Source of the DNA: Perkinsus chesapeaki
Lineage: Eukaryota > Perkinsozoa > Perkinsida > Perkinsidae
DNA length: 21,716 bases
Direction of reading: 5' to 3'
Assembly: GCA_013115145.1 (NCBI GenBank)
Contig: JAAPAO010000589.1
Span: 1 to 21,716, forward strand
Below, one piece after another: positions 7,501-17,332 of the stretch (position 1 is its first letter; the number at the start of each line of letters is the position of its first letter). The position numbers and the translations under genes are program-made. The notes below the pieces were generated by a model that did not search any database, was not told the origin of the DNA, and saw only the letters and a list, made by a program, of their open reading frames with translations.

Positions 7501-9915
7501 AATTAATTCAAATGATCCCTTATGATATGAAGCATCCATCAAACCTAGTAAATTGACCATTTGGGGTTATAACTATTGGACACACTTCCACCTCTGTTGT
7601 ATCATCTTCGTTTGGAAGATGCATTCGCATGACCGGCACATCTATTCTACCATACCTCGGTATGAACAATTCCCAGGGATAGAGTTCGATGTCAGGATCT
7701 ATGTTTAACATACTTTTCACATCAGCCTTGAAGGAGTATTGAAAATTCTTTGACGGATGTCTCCGATTGCCATGGGCTCCGAAAATAAATATAGTGCAGG
7801 CGTCTGCCAAGCTAGTCATATTCATTTTCTTAAGGAGGTGCTGCGGCATGCGCCTCAGATTCTCCAACTCAAAATTGCGTAGAGCTGATACGTTCAACTT
7901 CGGCTCGAGTGTCAAATTGCTGAAGAGAAAATCAATGTGGCGATACTGTTATACAGGCTCCAATAGCTCCATGTACATACCGGAAAAGTATATGATTAAT
8001 GATTAACTAATTATCATTTCAATCATCATTTCTGTTACAGTGTGCAAAGCCTTAGGCGAAGTACCTTACTTTGTTACCGATATGAACTCCAAAGAAGATA
8101 TTCTGAAGCCTTCTGATAGATTCCTCGTTGTCATATTGAGTGTGTATCTTTCCACCCCCTAACAGTAATGGCGATGCCAGTAAAAGTTAACAGCTATAAC
8201 AGGGTGTGCATGTTGCGTAACTTACAACATAGCCCTTTTGTGGGGCATCAGCACGCTTTCTCTCGACTTCCATTCTCATTGAACATCCAGCAAGTTCTCT
8301 CTCTTTCTTTCTCACTGCTTCGGACCAAAGCTTGAAGCTTGCCTTCATCGCAGCCCTCGCCATCGACTTCGGTCCTTCATGCGTATATTCCTGTGATACT
8401 AAAGGTACATAAGGGATTTCTCGAAGAGCGTCTTCGTTCACCAGCGACACTTGACGATACTGTGAGATATTTAGTCCTGGGTACCTGAGTTCGCACACTT
8501 CATCAGGCTACATCGAGATCGTTGGCTATTGTTTGAACTCAGCTCCTTGCAACGTTAGCAATATAGATACGTTACGAGCTAAGTGGCTTACGGCTTCGCG
8601 ACCAATTCCAGATGAGATATTGCTTCAAATGTCCTCACATTCCCACGTTTGACGTAGCTGGTAGTGATCTGATACGCATAAGAAGTGTATGATTCAGACA
8701 AGAGCAACACGCAAGTAGTTGAGAAGCCCGCTCACTCTATCGAAGCTCTCATCATCAGCAGATGTGAATACGTTCGTGGAGTGCTCGGGTGACTGAACAA
8801 TGGGAAACGATAGGATTAAGAATGATCCAAATTTATCGGCTCACCCCTGATTCTTCAACTATAGCGGGTTCTAGTTTCCCGGGAGATATAGCATGGCCTT
8901 TATAGAATGGGAGTATGGCGCATAAGAGTCTGTCGAACCTAAGTAGCCTCATTGGCATCTCAAAAGACAGAATACACTGCTCGTTTAAAGATTCCAAGCG
9001 GAGCACCTCTACACATCGTTATCTGAGGGGACGCGTGCTGTCTTAGGGTTTCGAGTCGTACTTGGTGTCACGCAACCAAAGCCGGTTGGGCTAAAGGATG
9101 ATAAATTAACGATCGTCAACCACGAGGGAGACGAGACAGCGTACGCGTCTTAATAGCGCGCGTCATTACATGCAAATTACATTATGGTAAAGCTTAATGC
9201 AATAGTCTTACTACGACATAGACCTTTCGAAAAGCAGTCTCGCCCCCTCCCGTTGGTTCCATGCCCGAGGGCGAACCAAAATCACTCCTCCACAGGCGCG
9301 TCTCGTCGCCGGGCACTTTACATCCCATAATACAACCCGGGTGGTGGCGGTGGTGCTATATGATACTTGCAGCTCTCGTCGATTCGCTCCTAGGAACTCT
9401 AGCTCTTAGTCAGAAGGACCAAGTATATGACATAGTCATATACAAGTTCAACCCGCGCGCTCTGGCTCATTCCGAAAGCAGCTTGGCAAGACGCTCCAAG
9501 GAAGTGCCACTCGACGGATGGGGTAAATACGGTACATGGCACGTACTACATGCCTTGGAGCCTCTCTGAACCCATATTACTGTTGATGTTAGTGAATATG
9601 AATATATGAGTCATATATTCATATTCACTCATATAATATGACGTATGTATTCGTTGAGACAGTGAATTTCAGAGGTCGTCGTTGATGTTTCAGGTTCATC
9701 TAAATTCGATCGGGTATCCGATAGTCAATGACGAGAAGTACGGAGGTATGTACGATGCCGACCATCCATATGCTATTAGACGATTACCAACTAGAGAAGG
9801 ATCCTCACTCATCACAGGCGGTATCTTCTTGCACGCATACACATACTCAGCTAAGCTCGATGATGATACCAGATTAAGTTTGACAACTGAGATGCCACCG
9901 TGGGCAGAACTGTGA
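4548..9915 (+). CDS. RluA-family RNA pseudouridine synthase, 7 exons, 335 aa
   Basis: Exons: 4548-4696, 4950-5068, 6432-6544, 6764-6874, 6917-7031, 7071-7249, 9694-9915. All joins keep phase and total 1008 nt. Enzymes of this family convert uridine to pseudouridine in rRNA or tRNA. The start (GLRYVAPYDRVFEIRIKKGW) is typical of the eukaryotic RPUSD/Pus-type subgroup. Exon 2 resembles the S4-like RNA-binding segment. Then come VVKPSGIP, the catalytic loop HRLDKVTSG (Asp158), VLFAKNPEMAR, YLARVVG and PITGRKHQIR, followed by VHLNSIGYPIVNDEKYGG. Introns are 253, 1363, 219, 42, 39 and 2444 nt. The last hosts a minus-strand gene. The TGA stop overlaps a good donor (GTGAGT at 9912), so a further 3' exon is possible. 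No targeting peptide is evident. The specific RNA target cannot be told. Confidence 0.93.
4746..4760. repeat. 15-nt odd-centred palindrome
   Basis: CACAAGG-G-CCTTGTG, in intron 1 of the pseudouridine synthase gene. Confidence 0.8.
5618..5639. repeat. Three-arm alternating palindrome (22 nt)
   Basis: Core AACGGG-C-CCCGTT-C-AACGGG at 5619-5638, flanked by G on each side. Each flank complements the opposite spacer, so two overlapping 15-nt palindromes are formed. Confidence 0.85.
6224..6240. repeat. 17-nt odd-centred palindrome
   Basis: TGCGGGTT-A-AACCCGCA, 8-bp arms, in intron 2 of the pseudouridine synthase gene, 42 bp before the next one. Confidence 0.85.
6283..6303. repeat. 21-nt odd-centred palindrome
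   Basis: 10-bp arms CGACCATCAT and ATGATGGTCG around a single C at 6293. Confidence 0.85.
6582..6670. repeat. Cluster of inverted repeats in intron 3
   Basis: First, ACTAGTTGGA (6582-6591) pairs with TCCAACTAGT (6602-6611) across a 10-nt loop. Second, AGTTTCCAT (6618-6626) pairs with ATGGAAACT (6655-6663). Third, AATGGAAA-C-TTTCCATT (6654-6670) is an odd-centred palindrome using the same arm. TTTCCAT and its complement thus alternate three times. Confidence 0.8.
7520..8507 (-). CDS. Intron-nested gene, at least 3 exons, 3' part, unrecognised
   Basis: Exons on the minus strand: 8226-8507, 8070-8147 and 7520-7945. All joins are phase 0, giving 261 residues and a TAA stop. The first visible exon follows an acceptor (GATGTAG) and reads PDEVCELRYPGLNISQYRQV, then a Lys/Glu-rich, likely helical stretch (SEAVRKKERELAGCSMRMEV). 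The second reads IHTQYDNEESIRRLQNIFFG. The third reads YRHIDFLFSNLTLEPKLNVS and ends TPNGQFTRFDGCFIS. The 78-nt middle exon uses an AAAG acceptor. No signal peptide or membrane helix is seen in this part. The 5' end is unresolved; an exon ending near 8590 (donor GTAAGC) is a candidate. The whole gene lies inside the last intron of the pseudouridine synthase gene, on the opposite strand. Confidence 0.62.
9423..9443. repeat. 21-nt hairpin, 9-bp arms
   Basis: GTATATGAC-ATA-GTCATATAC, three-base loop. Confidence 0.8.
9591..9629. repeat. 39-nt perfect palindrome with one-base centre
   Basis: Arms 9591-9609 and 9611-9629 are exact reverse complements (AGTGAATATGAATATATGA and its complement) around G9610. 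TCATAT-A-ATATGA follows at once (9629-9641 region). It lies 65 bp upstream of the last acceptor of the pseudouridine synthase gene, where it could fold in the pre-mRNA. Confidence 0.93.
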
Positions 9916-10645
9916 GTAACGTTTACTATTATTATTAGTTTATTTCTTGTAAAGTGTCTCGAGTTTGTTGCCAGTGGGGGTGAGCCAAGAACAATGCCAA
10001 GAGAGAATTTGACCAGCGAAAACGTACCAACAATGACAGAGATGACAACACCTCTGCCGAATACCGCGAAACAACTTCCGAGGGTCTCAACAGTTTTCTT
10101 GGAAGGAGGAATGCTTGAGTGAACAACCTTATGATACGAACTATCAGTAGCTCGGTACTGGAAACGAGATAAGACGCAAGCTGTCGTCAAAGTGAAATCA
10201 CGGAGAGACTTTCCGGTGATCGTGGTAATGAGAAAGAGTAAGCTTCTATTAGAGAAAGCCATTGTGGTGATGATATCAGAGAGACATAAGGAAGAGTTGT
10301 TTGGCAGCTCATCTTTAGCTCGCCCTGGTAATTCGTCTCTGCTCGAGTGTTTGATTTCCGTTTTCAACCTCCTTCAGAGACGGCTGAGCATCTTGTGTGA
10401 TGATTGAATCTACTAGATTCAACTGAGAATAAAGTTGTCGAACTCACAAAAACGTTCCAAGCTTTCCACAGTACTGCTCACAACCCTTATCATCTTTCGA
10501 CCGTGATGTGCTGCAAGGGTTCCACTGCAATTAATGTTAACTAACTATGCGCTAGAGCATCGATGGGGTTAGATTTCTTATTTGGCTGTTGTGACGTTAG
10601 ATAGCTCACATCTCTCCTTTATCAACAGTTCGCGGGCAGTTGTAA
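9916..10645. other. Region with ambiguous open frames
   Basis: After the pseudouridine synthase stop, the same frame stays open from 9916 to a TGA near 10123. A further plus-strand frame, 10192-10407, reads protein-like (VVMISERHKEELFGSSSLAR) but lacks a plausible start. Antisense frames also stay open. I cannot choose a gene model. The stretch 10423-10645 looks non-coding and ends with a pyrimidine-rich acceptor (TCAACAG at about 10626) 20 nt before the next start codon, suitable for cis or trans splicing. Confidence 0.35.
10404..10422. repeat. 19-nt odd-centred palindrome
   Basis: TTGAATCTA-C-TAGATTCAA, 9-bp arms, overlapping the TGA end of the plus-strand open frame at 10407. Confidence 0.85.
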
Positions 10646-11686
10646 ATGGTATCACTCAATTACCCCATCTTCATCGTTGTATTGGTTAAGCTCTTACATG
10701 GCCGAAGTTCGAGACCACATAAGGATGAAGGTGTCGATAACGCACGCTGCCTCAATATCAATCGATTCTCATGGCCTCGCCCTCCTGTGAAGGAGTTCTG
10801 CTTTGACGCTAGAAAAGATTATAGGAACGTATGGCACGCTCAGCTCAAGTACTCGACTTGGGAAGATCCAACTCTTCACACGAGCTCGTGGGTGCCAATG
10901 ACACGAGGCCAGTACAAGGACGCCGATGGTGAGGATGTGAATTATATAGAGCCGTGTATGCGTAGAGTAGATCGGGGAGACAAAAGTGAAGTTGAAGAGT
11001 GGTTCAAGAGGCTGGGAAAAGTCTGGGCACAACCAAATTCATTCACTATCCGAGATGTTCGGATAGTTATGGACTTCAATAATCCATCACGTATCGGTAA
11101 GGAGACCACTGTTATCATCGGAAGTAAGAGTCTAGTGGTCGAAGCGAAGCTCAGCGACAAGGATACGAGCCTAAATGATCGAAATGTAAATGCTAACTCA
11201 CGGAAGCGTTCTCATCAACCTGCGCAACCAGAGGTGCCCCGCAAGATTCCTCAACCTAGTTTGGTACCACAATCTCCTCCTATTTTCATGAAAGCAAGCG
11301 AGGTGGATTCGGGAGTGTACAGGACACTGAATCCTGTGCACGGCAACCTCGCTGTACGGACAAATATCATACATGTCCCTCGAGGTGGCACCTTCGCAAC
11401 TATTCATTTCATCAAGTCGAATGAAGAAAACCCGGAAGCTGCAATTGGGCCAGTGAGGCTGATTGATGACTGGAATACTTTACGTGTGGATGATACTGCT
11501 CTACCGGAAGCTCGACTCATCGACTCTTTGCAGCGTGTTAACCGTTTGTTGGAGAAGATAAGCATTAATCCAATAAGCATTGAAGATATCACTCTGAGCG
11601 TGGGCGGGCCAAGGCAGTTGGAGCTCTACTTGGGCCGATTGCGCAGCAGTCGTCCCGCAAGAACCTTCAAGCTTTATCATGATTGA
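10646..11686 (+). CDS. Secreted protein of unknown family, 346 aa
   Basis: A single open exon from ATG to TGA. The first 20 residues form a signal peptide (MVSLNYPIFIVVLVKLLHGR). Two blocks follow: about residues 30-150 with aromatic and acidic patches (CFDARKDYRNVWHAQLKYST, EVEEWFKRLGKVW), then, after a Ser/Pro-rich basic linker around 175-210, a beta-rich block (NLAVRTNIIHVPRGGTFATI) ending RTFKLYHD. Few cysteines. A TCAACAG site 20 nt upstream of the ATG supports the start. Convergent with the fucosyltransferase-like gene, 117 bp apart. No homology I can name. Codon use and long open length make it a sound gene. Confidence 0.82.
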   Translation: MVSLNYPIFIVVLVKLLHGRSSRPHKDEGVDNARCLNINRFSWPRPPVKEFCFDARKDYRNVWHAQLKYSTWEDPTLHTSSWVPMTRGQYKDADGEDVNYIEPCMRRVDRGDKSEVEEWFKRLGKVWAQPNSFTIRDVRIVMDFNNPSRIGKETTVIIGSKSLVVEAKLSDKDTSLNDRNVNANSRKRSHQPAQPEVPRKIPQPSLVPQSPPIFMKASEVDSGVYRTLNPVHGNLAVRTNIIHVPRGGTFATIHFIKSNEENPEAAIGPVRLIDDWNTLRVDDTALPEARLIDSLQRVNRLLEKISINPISIEDITLSVGGPRQLELYLGRLRSSRPARTFKLYHD

Positions 11687-11803
11687 GGATAATACCTGTT
11701 CATGTTGCCTTATTGATGTTGTTGTGGTTAATCTTAACCGTGTATGGATCGTGTTTAAAGTACTCTCCGCATACTTCTGCAACGCAAGTTAACGCCTGAC
11801 GAA

Positions 11804-14711
11804 TTAGCTGGAAATGAGACTCGTACGAACACATCCATGATAGAAGTACGCATGTTTCACACGCCCAATCTCAGCAGCTGTCTCACCAAAGAAGCTTCTT
11901 GACAATACAATCGCTTTTGCTCGTTGTAATATATAGTAATTGACATATGATAGAGTTACTCCAGAGAACTGGTGATACACGTCGGAGGACCGATCTATGT
12001 GAACAATATCTTCACCTTTAGCTTCATCACCAATACTCAGCCTAAGTATCTTATCACCGAGTTCCCTGACCGTATCAGTTTCGAAGGCATCATCTGTATC
12101 AGAACTAAGGAACCACTTAGTTTCATTTGGAGGGAGACTGAGCTCTCTCTCGATCTTATGGGCACAATCAATGAACTCCTTCAAGGTCTCTAAACCATGC
12201 CGCTTCGGATCCCACCATTTATCGAGTTGGCGATCGCCGCTACGAAAATGGATTGCGATGAAGTGTCCGGCGTCTTCATCGCCGAATGTGGCTAGCGTAC
12301 CTTTCTTTATGTACCTTCCTAAATGGATAGATGGTTGAAATAGAGCATGCCAAATACAGCTGATCAGATTCTCTACTTGGCCAATTCTACGGGCTATCGG
12401 GTTAGAGGAGAATGCATCACTAGTAAGGATGTTATCGACATCGCGGTGATTATGAGCAAATGAGATAACCCGGCTTCGATCATTCGCGATGAGAGGAAGG
12501 TCTCTTATGAGCCTCTTTCGTTTATCAATATAAACATATACAGACGACTGTGCCCCAATGCCAATGGAAGGCACTCTCCAATCGAACGAGTCCGGCAGCG
12601 GTTGAAGCAGCATGCCTAGTGGTATCGGTGAGTCGATGTCAATAAGTAAGGCGCGATCAGTAAGAACTGCTAAAACAAAAGCAGTGGTGAGGCCGTTGAT
12701 TCGATCACCATGACCGCCACAGAGAGACCAAGGGTTACAAGTGAAGAGCAAGAAACGTGAAGACTCGTCGCTCGGGTGGGCAATCATCTTGTCGTGAAGG
12801 GACTTGTACTCAACAAAGATACTATCGGAAGAAGACGTGCTTTCCTGTGTGCTGACGCTGATGAAAGATACTGATGGATCTCTCTGTTCGCCGCTCAGCG
12901 TCCTCCATTGCCAAGCCTGATTATCGATCCTCCAACGCTCAGATGCATCAATCCACTCCAACTTGGAGCCCATAATCCAACCAGGCGGAAGGCAATCGTG
13001 CACAATCGATGATAGTGGCGGCTGACCGGCGCTATGACGACGCCAACAAGTACTTTGCTCAGCGGTCGCGGCGGTTACCGTTACACCAAGGTGGACAGGG
13101 CGAAGGTTGTGATACCAGGGCTCACGGAAGCTGTCTTCCAGCCACATAACGCGATCTGTCGATAACTTGGAGGTTGACCAATTCTTGAGCGTCTCTATAG
13201 TAGCATTCGCGGTTAAATTGGAAATGTAGATGACTGTGAATACGGTCGACTGCCTATCATGGAGGAATGCATCCGTTTCCGCGATATGTAGCTTTCTCTC
13301 TGGGAAGCTGTAGGGAACGTCGGGAACGAAGTTCCGTTCCGCGAAGAGATCCTAATTGCAAAAAGTGGCAGATTATCAAGTCTCTATCGCTGGAGCTACT
13401 TTGGCCACCTCGTGTCCTTGATAGTCGGGATTGAGTACTGCAGTTATTAATTGAAGCTCATAAACGAGTTTAGCAATTAATCGGGTGAATGGTAACACTA
13501 AACGATCAACAAGTTGCTCCCACGGTGTCGGCTGCACCAGGATGTCGGTGTCGTACCAAGACAAGGGTATGACAATCTGAACGGTCAATCAGACGGATTG
13601 AGGATAAGCTCGGAATACATCATGAATTAAAGTCTGACTGTCCTGTAATGAGGTTAGGTCGACGCCGGCTTCACTGGTTGCCCAGATGGCCGCTGGGACG
13701 CAGTATAGGTTGGCGCCTTCGATCTGGTCGTACAAGAAAGCCCTATCGAGGCCAAGCAACTGAGAATGGGCTTATCAGTCTAGAGTTTGATGGACTAACG
13801 AGTATACCTGAGAATAAAGATTGTTTAAAGCGTCGAACATCTCCTTTAGCATCGCCGCGATGGTCAGGTCTCTGTCAGTTACACCAGTACACGCCCTGAA
13901 TAAGGAATGATTCACTTCCCAGAGCCCAAGCCTCAACACACTGACCTGCATATCTCCTTAATGAGGAACTCTTCAACTGGGTGATGATTCACATCGCCAA
14001 AATACGCTCTTCTTGCTAGTGATATGGCGTGTTTCAAGGCATCCGTCCGGATTGAAATTATCGCGGATAATGTCTGAGAATCGTCTTGAAGATGAGCTTC
14101 AAGGATTCAATGCGGCTCGAAGCTTCGGGTCAGTTTCAACCGCAGGCCTTTTGCAAGTTCTGGAGTAGCTCCAGTGACATAAATCCTATGAAAGGAGCGC
14201 AGCGCAGTGCATGCAGAATGATATCAGATCTAACTGTCGGTAGCACAATTCCAAACAGGAACGACTGTCAATCGATGGCCAAAATTCCCCTAATTGTAAC
14301 TGTTGAACAAGCCCTTACTTCGTTGCATGGAAAGGACGGCATCTTTTGCAAGAGGTCTTCCATACTTGCGACAACTTCCTCGGCAATTGCCAAGTTACTG
14401 TTGCGGAATTCAATGGTTCCTCGTAAGTGTCGAAGAGCTTCAATAGCAATGGTCTCTCTGATTGGAATGCTCTAACAAGGCACATGCCATAATGCCAGTA
14501 GAGGCGGAGTTCACACCTGTTTTGCACCAATGCAAATAATCTCATCAAGGGTTTTCGTTGCCGGTGGAGCGGAAAGCCCTGAAAAGAATCTGTTTCACCT
14601 ATCTGATCCCAGGTATGGTAAGCTACCCGCGAAACACTTCCGCTCGTTCGGCTCGCCGCAGCTGGCCGGCACTGCTGCGTTAAGCAGTCCAATAAGGAGG
14701 AGAAGGAACAT
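11804..14711 (-). CDS. Secretory-pathway protein with fucosyltransferase-like C-terminal domain, 9 exons, 842 aa
   Basis: Exons (minus): 14627-14711, 14517-14578, 14319-14471, 14141-14264, 13946-14096, 13808-13895, 13619-13759, 13400-13576, 11804-13351; total 2529 nt. Introns are 42-54 nt and all phases agree. Exon 1 encodes a signal peptide (MFLLLLIGLLNAAVPASCGE). The N-terminal half is unrecognised; it is helical at first (AIAEEVVASMEDLLQKM), later with PLSWYDTDILVQPTPWEQL. The C-terminal domain has CGGHGDRINGLTTAFVLAVL (about 538-557), IHFRSGD (about 694-700) and SFFGETAAEIG near the end. This is the pattern of GT-B fucosyltransferase-like enzymes (POFUT, FUT8, NodZ group), which use GDP-fucose in the ER or Golgi. 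The donor sugar is inferred only. Two in-frame TGAs disappear once introns are placed. The 5' end is partly duplicated at 17333-17490. Intron 4 has a weak donor (GTTGAA). Confidence 0.85.
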
Positions 14712-14889
14712 TTCGCTGCTACAATATTACTCCGTAGAGTATCCAGCGTGGATTATGCTCCACCCGAGGTTGAGGAACCAAAGTTCGCAAGTTGATCCCC
14801 AATCAACCCAACAACACATTTAACCTCATCTTGGATCTATCGTGACACAATGTGCCGCAGACTCTGCAACGCTTAAGATGGGAGTCGGT

Positions 14890-15115
14890 CGTCCCGTAAA
14901 GGGTGACAAAAGCGGATATACCTGAGATGTGCAAACATCACACTGTTCACTTCGGCAGGAGTCGCTGGTATTCCAGTCTCAGGAAACTCACCGGCCTCGC
15001 GGTCGACTAGGAGATACTCTCTCTGCTGTTCACCAGCAGCAAATGCACTCTCAACCTCGACGGATTCTGACAAAAGCCCACATCAAGCCCACGAGAGGGT
15101 GAGTGTGTTGAACTT
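14890..15115 (-). pseudogene. Degraded copy of a conserved upstream coding block
   Basis: The minus strand reads VESAFAAGEQQREYLLVDRE, then AGEFPETGIPATPAEVNSVMF, matching the block at 17600-17905. Relative to that copy it has a gap upstream (HPLVGLMWAFVRI, then a frame change), lacks 24 nt in frame after VMF, and lacks 8 nt before VTLYGTT, which shifts the frame to a stop. Differences fall mostly on third positions, but third positions coincide for the open frames of both strands, so strand is not proven. It lies about 180 bp upstream of the fucosyltransferase-like start. Function unknown. Confidence 0.5.
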
Positions 15116-15634
15116 TAGTATCACGTCGAAGTACTACAAACAAGTTCTTGGTCCAGTAGATCCCCGAGGTGCTTTATAAGCTCCCACTATACTATAAACG
15201 CATCTTCCTCACAATCTAAGGAAATAAGAGATATCCTGAAGAGCACTCTACTTTGCATCTAGAGCGGGCCCATGGAGTCTCCGTTGTGGCTCGTTCACAA
15301 GTAGACTACTAAGTCAGTACGTGGTAAACATCGCACAGCTAGAAATAGTGCAGATGCTGTAGCCGATAACCCATTGATCATACTGAGCCTTACAATACAT
15401 CTCATATTCGCTGCTTCCTAGTAGCAAGATGAGCTAAAATAGAGCTCGGAGTGAACTAACCAACCAGCCTTGTACAGTATAAGTTTGATGTTTAGCAAAT
15501 ATTGGTTAGCAATAATCCAACTTTCTATACAAATTATTGAAAAAGTATCTATATCAAAGTTGAGCATCATATTCATTATTATTAGCCCAAGGGCAACTAA
15601 GATCTGAATGTCTATGACTTGGCAACTGAAGGCA
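15116..15634. other. Spacer, nothing recognised
   Basis: AT-rich in the right half. No convincing exon, RNA gene or long repeat seen. Confidence 0.45.
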
Positions 15635-16074
15635 TCACTCTTCGCACTGGAGTTTCGCACATAAAGTAGCCGCTTCTCCAGAACTGAGGAGCATCACCCT
15701 TGCTCGCAGACCAGCACTAACGCTCAGCTCCAGTGAAGCGATCTCGCTGGTGACATCGAATTTGATGTTGCCCAGACCATCTACACCAACCTCTTCACGG
15801 AATACTCTCATAAAGTTAAGGGCATGGACAAATTGCACTCGCTCGTCTGACTTCCAGAAGAGGTCGTAACTGACGACACCGCTTTCATCGTACCTCGAGC
15901 TTTGAACTCGAGCTGTTGGCACAGTCTGGATATCTAATACACATTGTTTGCCATCAGGTGGGCAAAGTACCGTGAGAATGAATGGTTTAGTACCAAACTG
16001 AGCACCATAGATTCTACCATCGACAGTGCCGAGCAGGCAGACCATAGAGTACGTAGCATCGGAGAAGTCCACAT
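15635..16074 (-). pseudogene. Copy of the RIYGAQF secreted family with broken signal peptide
   Basis: The mature part is intact and open: RIYGAQFGTKPFILTVLCPP through GVDGLGNIKFDV to LCAKLQCEE-stop. It is paralogous to 20252-20701 and keeps the shared cysteines (LCPPDGKQC, LCAKLQC). The ATG that matches the paralogue's start is at 16074, but 41 nt later 10 nt are missing. Translation from that ATG (MWTSPMLRTLW, aligning with MLPSPVLNTLC) therefore runs out of frame. The only in-frame ATG (16045) gives a short leader (MVCLLGTVDG) that is a poor signal peptide. It could still be expressed if an upstream exon restores the frame. Family function unknown. Confidence 0.7.
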
Positions 16075-16171
16075 TGATACTTTGGCAACTACTAACAGTA
16101 CCCTAGGTTATGTCCCGCATTGAGACTTTGGTCTATAATGCAACTCAACACACGATAAAGTGAAAGAAGTT

Positions 16172-16432
16172 TTAATTGTTATTGTCTTGATGATCTGTTA
16201 TAAACATCATTATGAATAGAATGGATAGTCTAAGCCATTTTTGATGTTGCACTATAAACTCACGCACACACATAAATCGCAGATGAGTGGATAAGGATGA
16301 GCTATTATTCGTAGGGCCGAAGGAAAGAGAAGAAAATCTCCCAGTGACCGGTGTAAGCCTTACACTTGTAGGTGGAGTCGTGATCGATATGTCGATGAAA
16401 TCGATAGACAATGTCCGACTCTGAGACCATAA
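16172..16432. other. Spacer with weak minus-strand open frame
   Basis: A minus-strand frame at 16172-16411 is open but has no plausible start and ends in a low-complexity DNNN tail. A donor-like GTAAGG lies inside at about 16370. I do not call a gene. Confidence 0.3.
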
Positions 16433-16543
16433 TCACAAAGGCTCGATACGAAGCAGTGCATTAGGCAGACCGTATAGCTTCGAGGTACGGTAGGTTGAGA
16501 GCTCTGAGACCAGTAATGAAGCGTAGGTGAAGCTAACTTCTCG
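16433..16543 (-). CDS. Terminal exon of an unrecognised gene
   Basis: A minus-strand exon follows a clear acceptor (CTGAAT branch-like site, TTTTTGTGCTGCTAG). It reads REVSFTYASLLVSELSTYRT, then SKLYGLPNALLRIEPL and TGA. A donor GTGAGC 45 nt upstream (about 16588) matches the usual intron size here. The upstream exon's frame is not settled. The spacing of F.YA and YGLPN loosely recalls FVHALN and DGLGN of the RIYGAQF family, too weak to claim kinship. Confidence 0.4.
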   Translation of the reverse strand, partial: REVSFTYASLLVSELSTYRTSKLYGLPNALLRIEPL

Positions 16544-16587
16544 CTAGCAGCACAAAAAGATTCAGGCAAATCTTGTCTTGCGGCTCA

Positions 16588-17332
16588 CCCCGTACGCGTG
16601 CGCACCCGGCTACTTCGCACAGAAAGCACCTGGCCAGCAGTGAACGACTGCTGCAGCAGGGTGACGCACGGACTCGTGGCTACAGGTGACCGAGGATAGG
16701 TCGATTTACATACAATATAGCAAGCACAGAGCTACGAGCGCCGTTCGCCGAACAGTACAAGCAGAAGGAATACCGAAACCTCCTTCCACGTGGATGTGAG
16801 TTTATAGTGCACACACGTAGGGCATGTCGTTAGATTCTGCACAATCTATGGGAATGATAATCTACAGCCGACTTCCCGTGCGGTTGGTTATCACGTAATG
16901 TGATCTTGGTTACCACTACCCTTTATAGCGTAATTCAATTATCCTTCAAGGTCCCTCCGGTTGTGTTAACGTGTCTACAAAACTACTAACTTGTTAGTAC
17001 CCGAACCCGATAATAGGCACTGCCTATTAGGCAGTCACAAATGGGACGTCACCAACACCACAACACCCACATTCAAGCACGAAACATTAATGACGGATGA
17101 GCGTTCCCGCTGAGGTCTAGCGGATCAAAAGAAAAGCAACATGAGACGACAAGAACTGTGCGATACATTACAACTTGCTGGAAGCAAGTAAGGATAAAGC
17201 AACCGGTCACCATCATCAAGTGACATCGAGGGGACATGGATCTTGGCCACAGGCATAAGAATGGAATATACCTCATACTTGCAGTTTTACTCTGGCTGTG
17301 GATAATCGTGACCTGAGGGTTCAATTTGACCT
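16588..17332. other. Mostly non-coding stretch
   Basis: May contain upstream exons of the 16433 gene at its left end. It holds a three-arm palindrome (17013-17034), the hairpin TACTAAC-TT-GTTAGTA just before it, and ACTTGCT-GGA-AGCAAGT near 17170. A minus-strand open frame at 17073-17324 is Cys-rich but shows nothing I recognise. Confidence 0.4.
17013..17034. repeat. Three-arm alternating palindrome (22 nt)
   Basis: Core TAGGCA-C-TGCCTA-T-TAGGCA at 17014-17033, flanks A and G. The first palindrome extends to 9-bp arms, the second to 8. Confidence 0.85.

Larger units (their letters stand above)
8508..9693. other. Rest of the large intron
   Basis: Probably holds the 5' exon(s) of the nested minus-strand gene. 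A plus-strand open frame at 9261-9569 (ATG start, 102 codons) shows no known family and contains a palindrome, so I give it little weight. Otherwise nothing recognised apart from the palindromes listed separately. Confidence 0.4.

Noticed and set aside
9696-10367. Minus-strand open frame of 223 codons
   Set aside because: Its 3' third is antisense to the last pseudouridine synthase exon and it begins with TTG. Length alone is not evidence.
13589-14109. In-frame TGA codons at 13589-13591 and 14107-14109 in the fucosyltransferase-like gene, suggesting UGA recoding or selenocysteine
   Set aside because: Both fall inside phase-consistent 42-44-nt GT-AG introns (13577-13618 and 14097-14140), so no recoding is needed. 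Other genes here end in TGA.
14315-14692. A 125-residue minus-strand gene
   Set aside because: It is an alternative frame over exons 1-3 of the fucosyltransferase-like gene, crossing conserved splice sites.
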